A DNA stretch of 26,638 bases, taken from Spirochaetia bacterium. GTDB lineage: Bacteria; Spirochaetota; Spirochaetia; Treponematales; Breznakiellaceae. The DNA lies in contig BNUY01000023.1 in the NCBI GenBank assembly GCA_025997715.1, positions 1 to 26,638 of the forward strand. Reading direction: 5' to 3'. Below, in pieces: positions 19,747 through 26,638 of the stretch. The notes beneath the pieces were generated by a model that was given only the letters and a program-made list of their open reading frames with translations, was not told where the DNA came from and did not search any database. Numbering within the stretch: the stretch's first letter is position 1; the number at the start of each line of letters is the position of its first letter. The position numbers and the translations under genes are program-made.

Positions 19747-20628
19747 TTAGGCTACGTAATGCTCAAGAACACGCCGGCGGGCAGGATGCTGCAAGCGGCG
19801 GAGGGCATTTTTTTCAATTTGCCGAATCCGTTCCTTGGTCAGGTTGAAGTAATCCCCCACTTCTTTTAAAGACATGGGACCCTTTTCGTTCAGCCCAAAC
19901 CGGTACCGAAGGATATCCGCTTCCTTGGGATGGAGGGTGTCCAGAACCGTTTCTATATCGTCGTGGAGTACCGCATCAATGGCGAATTTCTCCGGCGAGA
20001 GGTAATTTTCATCCTCAATATAGTCACCCAGGGTTGAAGAATTCCTTTCGTCATACACGGGATTCTCCAGGGAAACCATGTCCCGGGAAATATTGATAAG
20101 GTCCGCCACATGCTCCGGTTCCATGGCCAGAAGCCGGCCGATTTCAACGATCTCCGCTTCCCCGCTTCCGTTCGCCTGGACGCACTTCCTGGCCTTCTCT
20201 ATCTGCACCAGTTCGTTAGCCCTGTTCAGGGGCAGCCGGATCATCCGGGATTTTTCGTAAACCGCCTTGAGAATGGCCTGCCGTATCCACCAGACCGCAT
20301 AGGAGATAAAGTGATACCCTTTATCGACATCGTAGCGTTCAATGGCGTTCATCAGGCCGATATTCCCTTCGCTGATGAGGTCCGTAAGGGGGAGCCCCTG
20401 GCCCTGGTACTTTTTTGCCACATTGACCACAAAGCGCAGATTGGCGTTTACCAGCTTATGCTGAGCCGCCCGGTCACCCTTGGCCGCGTCCCGGGCCGCC
20501 GCATTTTCCTCTTCCCTCGTAAGAAGCGGAATCCGGTTGATTTCCTTCAGATACATGGAGAGTATATTTTCATCAGAACTATGGTTCGGTATAGAACCGC
20601 TTGATTTTCTCGTTTTAACTGCCGTCAT
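19747..20628 (-). CDS. Group-2 sigma-70-family RNA polymerase sigma factor (RpoS/RpoD-like)
   Basis: The 293-residue protein has region 1.2 (MYLKEINRIPLLTREEE, near 25-41), regions 2.1-2.4 (LVNANLRFVVNVAKKY through FISYAVWWIRQAIL, near 58-118), region 3 (PLNRANELVQIEKA), and region 4.2 (MSLKEVGDYFNLTKERIRQI, near 252-271). It lacks the long region 1.1 and the spacer of a primary sigma factor, so it is an alternative group-2 factor, the RpoS class. The start ATG 20628 has AGGAGA 5 nt upstream. A consensus sigma-54 promoter precedes it, so transcription should depend on RpoN and an enhancer-binding protein. Confidence 0.9.
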   Translation of the reverse strand: MTAVKTRKSSGSIPNHSSDENILSMYLKEINRIPLLTREEENAAARDAAKGDRAAQHKLVNANLRFVVNVAKKYQGQGLPLTDLISEGNIGLMNAIERYDVDKGYHFISYAVWWIRQAILKAVYEKSRMIRLPLNRANELVQIEKARKCVQANGSGEAEIVEIGRLLAMEPEHVADLINISRDMVSLENPVYDERNSSTLGDYIEDENYLSPEKFAIDAVLHDDIETVLDTLHPKEADILRYRFGLNEKGPMSLKEVGDYFNLTKERIRQIEKNALRRLQHPARRRVLEHYVA

Positions 20629-20662
20629 TCGGGTCTCCTATTATGTTTTATTGCTTATACTC

Positions 20663-20678
20663 TGCAAAAACCGTGCCA
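20663..20678 (-). promoter_or_regulatory. Sigma-54 promoter of the sigma-factor gene
   Basis: Reading leftward the sequence is TGGCACG-GTTT-TTGCA, an exact match to the sigma-54 consensus (TGGCACG, four bases, TTGC then A or T). The GC of the -12 element is at 20665-20664, giving a start near 20652 and a leader of about 24 nt that contains the ribosome site. Confidence 0.88.
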
Positions 20679-20744
20679 AGCTTTGCCACCGAATGGATCA
20701 TTGCTTGTAATTTATTGTATAGTAAGGAATTATGATGATTTAAC

Positions 20745-20760
20745 GAATCCCCGGGGATTC
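20745..20760. promoter_or_regulatory. Perfect 16-bp palindrome, candidate enhancer site
   Basis: GAATCCCCGGGGATTC is fully symmetric and centred about 100 bp upstream of the predicted sigma-54 start, the normal range for an enhancer-binding protein. It could alternatively be part of the end of the recG transcript, but no T-run follows on the minus strand. Confidence 0.5.
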
Positions 20761-20782
20761 CGGATAAAAGCCGGCTGCGTTC

Positions 20783-20829
20783 CAAAATGACCCATTCCCC
20801 TAAATTCAGTTGAATTGTGGGTTATTTTG
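20783..20829. terminator. Extended imperfect hairpin downstream of recG
   Basis: CAAAATGACCCA (20783-20794) pairs with TGGGTTATTTTG (20818-20829) with one mismatch, and an inner stem AATTCA-GT-TGAATT (20803-20816) stacks inside. It begins 15 nt after the recG stop and may end that transcript or be an intergenic repeat. Confidence 0.45.
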
Positions 20830-20844
20830 ACCCGGACAGGCGCC

Positions 20845-22989
20845 CTACAGAACTACCTGCGAGAAAGGCGGCGCCCGTTCCAGTACCTGGGCTATGCAGT
20901 GATGCTCCGGGAGGGCCAGGGCCGGGTCCTGCTCAAGTATGGCAAAGGCATCGGTACGGGCGCGGGCAAGTTCCGCGGTATCACGGATGGGTTCCGCAAC
21001 CCCCAGGGAAAGGTAGCCCGACTGCTCTATGCCGGCGATTTGGCCGGGGCCGCGGAGCTTCAGGTCTTCCTCGGCTATGACAAAACCGTCCGTGCTTTCC
21101 AGCATCACCTTGAGCCGGGCCTGCCAGTCCTCAATTTTTTCCCCGTTGGCCAGCCTGGCCAGGGGGCCTTCCGGTTCAGTATAGACTAGAATACAGTAGG
21201 ATTGCTGTTCACCCCGGCCCACCCGGCCCCGGAGTTGGTGGAGAGCGGAAAGGCCGAAGCGTTCCGCGTGTTCGATAACCATGCAAGTGGCGTTGGGCAC
21301 GTCCACCCCTACTTCCACTACGCTGGTGGCGACCAGGACCCGTATCTCGCCCCGGCGGAAGGCGTCCATGGTCTGCCGCTTTTCCTCTTCATCAGGCCGC
21401 GAGTGGACCAGGGCTGTTTTATAGTGGGGGAAGACCTCACGGGCAAGGCGGTCCGCCATGGATTCGGCGTCTTTCAGATCCGCCATGCGGCCCGCGTCAC
21501 TGGTCTCAATTAAAGGATAGACAAAATAGGCCTGCCTCCCGGCGGCAAGTTCTTTACGGACAAAATCGTAGACCTTATTTTCCTTGGATTGTGGGGGCGT
21601 CCAGGTCTTTACGGGCTTCCGTCCCGGGGGCAGGTCCGGGATCACCGACACATCCATATCGCCAAAGACGGTGAGGGCCAGGGTCCGGGGGATGGGGGTG
21701 GCGCTCATCATCAGGAGGTCCGGGCGATCCCCCTTGGCCATGATGGCATGACGCTGGGTTACCCCGAAACGGTGTTGCTCGTCCACCACCACCAGGCTCA
21801 GGTTTGAATACACCACATCCCGGGAAAAAAGGGCGTGGGTTCCCACCACGATATCAATTTCCCCGGCGGCAAGGGCTTTTAAAAGCCGGGATCGCCCGGC
21901 GGCCTTCATGTTGCCGGTTAAAAAAGCCGGCCTGACGCCCATCGGTTCCAGAAGCCGGCCCGCATTCTCCGCATGCTGCCGGGCCAGTAGTTCCGTGGGG
22001 GCCATGATCGCCGCCTGCCCGCGAACGCCTTCCCCGGAAAGCACCTCCACCGCACGGAGCGCCGCCAGAAACGCCACCAGAGTCTTGCCGGAACCGACGT
22101 CCCCCTGGAGGAGGCGCGCCATGGGATATTCGCCGTCCATGTCGCGGTTGATTTCCGCGACCGCAGCGGTCTGGCCGGGGGTAAGGGCAAAGGGCAAACG
22201 CTCAAGGAGCCGGGTTTGGAGGGGTGAATACGAAGAAGCGGGCGGGGAGCCGTTTTTATTGATGGTAGGCCGCCGTTCAATCGCCCGGCGGCCTACCATC
22301 ACTTCCAGGTAGAAAAGTTCCTCGTAGATCAGGGTTTTCCGGGCAAGGGCCAGCTCTTCCGCAGATTCGGGGAAATGGTAGGCGCGGATAGCCGTGTTTT
22401 TGGGGAGAAGGCCGTCCCGTTGGATGATAGCCTGGGGGAGTTCATCCTCCAGGGGCTTGGCGTATTGAGTCAGGGCATTCCGCATGATCCGGCGGAGCGT
22501 ACCCTGGGAGAGCCCTTTGGTCAGGTGGTAGACCGGCAGAAGCCGTCCAAAGTTACGCGGGGGCGCTTCGGTGATTGGCTCCACGTCAAAATCATCGGAC
22601 TGGAGTTCCCCTTCTTTGTATTTGAAACGGCCATACAGACGGAAACGCCTTCCCGGAATGAGTTCCCCGTCTTCATAGCGATATTTGCTGTACCGGAGCA
22701 GCGCCGCCCGGCCCGTATCATCCTCAACGTAGATTTTCAGCCGCTTAACATTACGACGATCCTCCCAACCGTTGTTGATGAGGACCCGGATTTCGGTACA
22801 GACCGGACCGCTGCGAAAATCCTTGAGGGAAACCCGCCGGATCCGGTCCTGCCACTTTTCAGGGTCGGGATACCAGCACAAAAGGTCCGCCACACTGATT
22901 ATTCCCAGCCGGGCAAGGGCTTTGGCTGTTTTGTCGCCGACATCCTTGACATGACCCTCCGCCTGGACGGTAAGCTCCCGTAGAAACAT
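20845..22989 (-). CDS. recG: RecG: ATP-dependent branch-migration DNA helicase
   Basis: The 714-residue protein has the N-terminal wedge/OB region (about 1-190, including VGDKTAKALARLGI, a helix-hairpin-helix start), Walker A GDVGSGKT (near 297), VVDEQHRFGVTQ (near 403, the DEAH-type box in RecG form), MSATPIPRTLALT, and the motif V-VI block VGVDVPNATCMVIEHAERFGLSALHQLRGRVGR. It is full length. RecG rewinds stalled forks and moves Holliday junctions. ATG 22989 has GGAG a few bases upstream. It lies 11 nt after the YggT-family gene and is probably cotranscribed with dnaE. Confidence 0.95.
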   Translation of the reverse strand: MFLRELTVQAEGHVKDVGDKTAKALARLGIISVADLLCWYPDPEKWQDRIRRVSLKDFRSGPVCTEIRVLINNGWEDRRNVKRLKIYVEDDTGRAALLRYSKYRYEDGELIPGRRFRLYGRFKYKEGELQSDDFDVEPITEAPPRNFGRLLPVYHLTKGLSQGTLRRIMRNALTQYAKPLEDELPQAIIQRDGLLPKNTAIRAYHFPESAEELALARKTLIYEELFYLEVMVGRRAIERRPTINKNGSPPASSYSPLQTRLLERLPFALTPGQTAAVAEINRDMDGEYPMARLLQGDVGSGKTLVAFLAALRAVEVLSGEGVRGQAAIMAPTELLARQHAENAGRLLEPMGVRPAFLTGNMKAAGRSRLLKALAAGEIDIVVGTHALFSRDVVYSNLSLVVVDEQHRFGVTQRHAIMAKGDRPDLLMMSATPIPRTLALTVFGDMDVSVIPDLPPGRKPVKTWTPPQSKENKVYDFVRKELAAGRQAYFVYPLIETSDAGRMADLKDAESMADRLAREVFPHYKTALVHSRPDEEEKRQTMDAFRRGEIRVLVATSVVEVGVDVPNATCMVIEHAERFGLSALHQLRGRVGRGEQQSYCILVYTEPEGPLARLANGEKIEDWQARLKVMLESTDGFVIAEEDLKLRGPGQIAGIEQSGYLSLGVAEPIRDTAELARARTDAFAILEQDPALALPEHHCIAQVLERAPPFSQVVL

Positions 22990-23000
22990 TAGCTCCGGCC

Positions 23001-23594
23001 TTAAAAAGGAAGCCGGATCAGGAGGCCCTGGAGCCCCCGTACCAGCAGGTCCAGGCCGACCCGGAGTATCAGCAACACCCCAAGAGAAGAAAGGATACCC
23101 GTCATGTACCGAACCAGCCGCCGCCCGAAGAGCAGGCGGTTAAGGCGGTAGAGGATGGGCTGGGAAATCTGGTCGATGATCCGCCAAAAGCCGTGGTACA
23201 CATCCCGGTTGGTAAGGTAGGCAATCAGCCGCAGGGCCGCAATAATGATGAAAAAACTCAGGATGAAGGAAACGGCGGACCAGATGACGGCTGTAAGCAT
23301 GGAAAGGATAAGGCCCAGGGTAATCCTGCCGAAATGGGCAAGGGTAATAAAAATATTGTTCGCCACCGACAGTATCGCTAATGCGGCGATGGGGGACAGG
23401 TCCAGGTTGGCCACCTGAAGGAAGCGGAAACGGCGAAACCAGTTGAGGTAGGGATCGGTAACGCCGCTAAGAAGTTGGTAGGCCCTGCCGAACTGGCCTG
23501 CGGGCCCGGAGAACCAGGTAAGCATGATACGGATAAAAATGAGGATCATGTAGAGGCTGGTGATCCCGCCAAGGATATTCATTATTCCGGCCAT
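23001..23594 (-). CDS. YggT-family integral membrane protein with two repeats
   Basis: The 197-residue product has four hydrophobic segments arranged as two YggT units. The first holds LYMILIFIRIMLTWF with SGVTDPYLNWFRRF, and the second holds IIIAALRLIAYLT with IIDQISQPILYRLNRLLFG. The DPYLxxFR-type and QPIxxxLxR-type motifs are the family mark. It overlaps the end of dnaE. ATG 23594 has AGGAG 11 nt upstream; ATG 23582 forms a TAATG overlap with the dnaE stop and is an equal alternative. YggT proteins affect envelope or osmotic functions; the exact role is unknown. Confidence 0.8.
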   Translation of the reverse strand: MAGIMNILGGITSLYMILIFIRIMLTWFSGPAGQFGRAYQLLSGVTDPYLNWFRRFRFLQVANLDLSPIAALAILSVANNIFITLAHFGRITLGLILSMLTAVIWSAVSFILSFFIIIAALRLIAYLTNRDVYHGFWRIIDQISQPILYRLNRLLFGRRLVRYMTGILSSLGVLLILRVGLDLLVRGLQGLLIRLPF

Positions 23595-26500
23595 ACTTCG
23601 GCAACTCCTGAGCAAAGGCTTAGGGCTTCTATACAGGAAGCCTCCGCAGAACCCGTGATTTGGGCGGCGGTACGGATCACCGCTTCGGCGTCCCCCGGGA
23701 TGGGGACATGGATAAAAACGGAGCAGGAACCGGATGCGCCGTACAGATAATCCCGCAGGGGGAAGAGGTTCTCCTCCCGTTCCGCCGCCGCCTCGTTTAG
23801 CCTGATGTGCAGTTCCCGGTAGGATGGCCCCTCGGGAAGGGCAGGGGATGTCACCGCTGTTTCGCTTATTTTTGCCGCCCTCCGCCGGAGCGTTCCTATA
23901 TCAACCATCGAACTTATCAGGAAGCTTACCTTGTCCCGGCTCTTGTCCAATTTTCCCTTAACCGCAATGCAGTGATCCTCTTCGACTTTGTCCCGACAGA
24001 TTTCCCAGGTTCTGGCAAAAAAGGTCAAACTTATTTCGCCCCGATAGTCTGCAAGGGTAGCAAAGGCCATATCCTTGCCGTTCTTGTCCACAATGGACTT
24101 GAGACGTGTCAGTACCCCTATCAGGGTGTACTCCCCATCGGAGGCGGCTTCCGGCTTTGAGAGGTCCAGCACAACAAACTTTTCCCAGGCTTCCTTGTAA
24201 TCATCCATGGGCGTCAAGTCTTCCGCGAAATTAGCCGGAGGATGACCGGTGCTTCCCGCAGAACCATCTGCTGCGGCTCCTCCGGATCGCGGGCTCCCTT
24301 CGGAGGCGCCGTATTCCAAAAGTTCCTCTTTTATTTTAATCCGCTGCGAATCAAGGATCGAATCCACTTGCAATCCCGGACTGCCCCGCTGTTTATTCAG
24401 CCGGCCCTTGAGGGCAATGGTATCACCCACCGCAATTCTGTCACGGCAGCTTTCCCAGGTTTTTTCAAAAAACACTAAATCTATTTCACCCCGAAAATCC
24501 GAAAGGGACCCAAAGGCCATGGTTTTTCCGCTTTTATTCGTGTAGGGCTTCAGGGTCTTTAGTATCCCTATCAGGGTATAATCCCTTTCGCCGGCCTTAT
24601 CCACATCGGAAAGATCCAGCTTTACCAGTTTTTCCCAGGCTTCCCGGTAATCGTCCAGGGGATGGCCGGAAAAATAAAACCCGATAAGTTCCTTTTCAAT
24701 GTTAAGCTTTTCCATGCGGTCCATTTCGGGGTGGAGGGTAAATTGGTACTCCGGGTAGGCCTGGGTATCCGTATCATCAAAGAGGCTGGCCTGCCCCAGT
24801 TCCTTATCCGCCTTTTTGCCCTGGGAATGATCCACCGCGGTTTCCAGGTTCAGTACCAGGGTTTGCCGGGTCTGGCCGAAACAGTCGAAGGCCCCGGTCT
24901 TAATGAGTAGTTCTACTACCTTTTTCCCCACCGTCCTGATGTTCACCCGGTCAAGGAAATCCATAAAACTTTTGTAGGGGCCGGGTTTGCGGCAATTGAT
25001 AATCTCCTCCGCCGAGGCATCCCCCAGGCCCTTAATACCCAGAAAGCCGTAGACAATGCGGCCATCCACCACGGTGAAATTTTTATCCGACCGGTTGATG
25101 TCCGGGGGATCGATGGGGATCCCCATCCGCCGGGCCACTTCAATATATTCGGGAAGTTTTTCCTTATCCGCAGCGCCTATTTCGTTGGTCATGTTGGCGG
25201 CCATAAATTCCGCGGGGAAATGCGCCTTGAGCCAGGCGGTGCGGTAGGAGAGGACCGAATAGGCCGCCGCATGGCTCTTGTTGAACCCGTAGTCGCCGAA
25301 GGGAACCAGTTGATCGTAAATGCGCCCCGCCGTTTCTGCGGAAAACCCCTGCTTGGCCGCTCCCGCAAGGAAGGGCGCTTTTTCCTTGGCGATGATCTCC
25401 GCTTTCTTTTTCCCCATTGCCCGGCGGAGCAGATCCGCCTGCCCCATGCTATAACCCGCGATTATCTGGGCTACCTTCATAACCTGTTCCTGGTACACGA
25501 TAACCCCGTAGGTCTCCTTCAGCACCTCCTCCAGGGACGGATCCGGGTATTCGATGACGCTGGGATTCCATTTTGATTCAATGAACTTGGGGATAAACTG
25601 CATAGGCCCCGGACGGCCAAGACTGGTCAGGGCGGTTAGCTCATCAATACTGGCGGGTTTTGCTTTCTTCAGGATGTCCTTCCACCAGCTTTTTTCAAAC
25701 TGGAATATGCCCTCGTTTTTTTCATCAGCCAGCATGGCAAAGGGGGCCGGGTCATGTTCATCAATCGTGTTTATGTCGAAGTCCGCGCAATCCCCTCCCC
25801 GGCGGCGGACAAGCTCTTCGGTATGCTTGATCAGGTCCAATGTTTTAAGCCCCAGGAAGTCCATCTTCACCAGGCCGCAGCCTTCCAGGAAGTCCTTGGT
25901 GTACTGGGTGGCGATGCCATTGGTTTTATGGTCCCAATAGAGGGGGACGAAATCGTGGAGCGCCGATTTGCCGATGACCACCCCTGCGGCATGGATGCTG
26001 GAATGCCGGTGGAGCCCCTCCAGTTTCCGGGCCAGGCTAAAAAGCTCTGAGTACCGGGGGTCCTGCTCAAATTCCCGCAGTTTAGGCTCATCCTCCAGGG
26101 CTTTTTTCAGAGTGATTTTGGGAGTTGTGGGGATGAGTTTGGAAATCGCCTCCGACTCGGGGATGCTGATGTTGAGGGTCCGGGCCACGTCCTTGATCAC
26201 CTGCTTGGCCCCCAGGGTGCCGAAGGTAATGATCTGGCCTACCTGCTCTTTGCCGTACTTATTGGTAACGTAGTCGATCACCTCTCCACGGCGCTCATTG
26301 CAGAAGTCCACGTCAAAATCGGGCATAGAGACACGATCCGGGTTGAGGAAGCGCTCAAAGAGGAGGCTGTACTTGAGGGGATCGATGTCGGTGATCCGCA
26401 GGGCATAGGCCACGATGGAACCCGCCCCGGAACCGCGCCCCGGCCCTACGTCGATGCCGCGCTCCTTAGCCCAGTTGATAAAGTCCGCCACGATGAGAAA

Positions 26501-26638
26501 ATAGCCGGTAAAGCCCATCTGGATGATGACCCCTAGTTCATACTCCGCACGGTCTTGAACGGTCTTATCCTGAACTGCGTCTATCCCCCGGGGATATCGT
26601 TTCGCCAGGCCCTCCATGGTCAAATGCCGCAGGTAGGC
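23582..26638 (-). CDS. dnaE: DnaE: DNA polymerase III alpha subunit (N-terminus outside window)
   Basis: At least 1018 residues are visible; the frame runs open to the window edge and the N-terminal PHP domain is missing. Polymerase signatures are GPGRGSGAGSIVAYAL, MPDFDVDFC (metal-binding aspartates), HAAGVVIG, MDFLGLKTLDLI, LGRPGPMQFIPKF, YQEQVMKVAQIIAGYS and FNKSHAAAYS. A helix-hairpin-helix part (GIKGLGDASAEEI) and a beta-binding region follow. The C-terminal end carries two copies of an OB-fold unit (about 24346-24660 and 23903-24210), each starting with DDY-EAWEK and containing YTLIG, MAF-L-D-RGEI and FF-TWE. Usual DnaE has one. It copies the chromosome. Confidence 0.95.
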   Translation of the reverse strand, partial: AYLRHLTMEGLAKRYPRGIDAVQDKTVQDRAEYELGVIIQMGFTGYFLIVADFINWAKERGIDVGPGRGSGAGSIVAYALRITDIDPLKYSLLFERFLNPDRVSMPDFDVDFCNERRGEVIDYVTNKYGKEQVGQIITFGTLGAKQVIKDVARTLNISIPESEAISKLIPTTPKITLKKALEDEPKLREFEQDPRYSELFSLARKLEGLHRHSSIHAAGVVIGKSALHDFVPLYWDHKTNGIATQYTKDFLEGCGLVKMDFLGLKTLDLIKHTEELVRRRGGDCADFDINTIDEHDPAPFAMLADEKNEGIFQFEKSWWKDILKKAKPASIDELTALTSLGRPGPMQFIPKFIESKWNPSVIEYPDPSLEEVLKETYGVIVYQEQVMKVAQIIAGYSMGQADLLRRAMGKKKAEIIAKEKAPFLAGAAKQGFSAETAGRIYDQLVPFGDYGFNKSHAAAYSVLSYRTAWLKAHFPAEFMAANMTNEIGAADKEKLPEYIEVARRMGIPIDPPDINRSDKNFTVVDGRIVYGFLGIKGLGDASAEEIINCRKPGPYKSFMDFLDRVNIRTVGKKVVELLIKTGAFDCFGQTRQTLVLNLETAVDHSQGKKADKELGQASLFDDTDTQAYPEYQFTLHPEMDRMEKLNIEKELIGFYFSGHPLDDYREAWEKLVKLDLSDVDKAGERDYTLIGILKTLKPYTNKSGKTMAFGSLSDFRGEIDLVFFEKTWESCRDRIAVGDTIALKGRLNKQRGSPGLQVDSILDSQRIKIKEELLEYGASEGSPRSGGAAADGSAGSTGHPPANFAEDLTPMDDYKEAWEKFVVLDLSKPEAASDGEYTLIGVLTRLKSIVDKNGKDMAFATLADYRGEISLTFFARTWEICRDKVEEDHCIAVKGKLDKSRDKVSFLISSMVDIGTLRRRAAKISETAVTSPALPEGPSYRELHIRLNEAAAEREENLFPLRDYLYGASGSCSVFIHVPIPGDAEAVIRTAAQITGSAEASCIEALSLCSGVAEVWPE

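Noticed and set aside
1..26638. tRNA, rRNA or known riboswitches
   Set aside because: No cloverleaf, conserved rRNA stretch or recognisable riboswitch core was seen by eye in any intergenic region.

Overview
The window looks like a chromosomal segment of a spirochaete, probably a gut-type treponeme of moderate GC content. This rests on the overall flavour of the proteins: relaxed lipoproteins, a cheR-cheB pair, cyclic-nucleotide-binding proteins carrying TPRs, and a group-2 sigma factor behind a sigma-54 promoter, as in the Borrelia RpoN-RpoS cascade. It is an inference, not a proof. Core, GC-rich, tightly packed genes alternate with two accessory islands that are more AT-rich and full of repeats, toxin-like genes and broken genes.

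Positions 1-3215 are accessory. They hold the 3' end of an IS200/IS605-type tnpA with its terminal hairpin, two further copies of that palindrome, a truncated histidine kinase joined to a lipoprotein gene, a small zinc-ribbon gene, a divergent promoter region with probable operators, an XRE regulator, and a RelE-type toxin with a shortened antitoxin. The toxin start has been triplicated in tandem, which creates two 7-codon decoy cistrons that end TGA|ATG directly in front of the toxin.

Positions 3216-9619 are a probable five-gene leftward operon: ettA (ribosome-associated ABC-F ATPase), a free-standing B3/B4 editing-type domain protein, a TPR-glucosaminidase exported protein, an HD-domain hydrolase, and an exported DUF4015-type glycosidase-like protein. 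Gaps are 10 and 19 nt, and the last two junctions overlap.

Positions 9620-13550 are the second accessory island. It contains a near-perfect sigma-70 promoter with a small ORF, an XRE regulator with palindromic operators, an AT-rich lipoprotein operon, a Phd-Doc toxin-antitoxin pair between perfect 20-bp direct repeats, and a self-inhibited Fic protein. The Fic gene also has a duplicated start region that forms a decoy mini-cistron, so the same architecture appears twice in unrelated toxin-like genes.

Positions 13550-26638 are core. cheR-cheB read leftward, divergent from an amidohydrolase followed by two cyclic-nucleotide-binding-domain proteins and a SPOR-domain protein with a Tyr/Pro repeat. 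Convergent to these lies a leftward block: a group-2 sigma factor under an excellent sigma-54 promoter with a palindrome near -100, then recG, a YggT-family membrane protein and dnaE (incomplete at the window edge). dnaE carries a duplicated OB-fold module. Several genes (XRE, cheR, the amidohydrolase, ettA and the first toxin mini-cistron) have a -10 box only 5-6 nt before the start codon and no Shine-Dalgarno, so they are probably transcribed as leaderless mRNAs. No tRNA, rRNA or CRISPR array was seen, and no gene-free stretch exceeds 300 bases.
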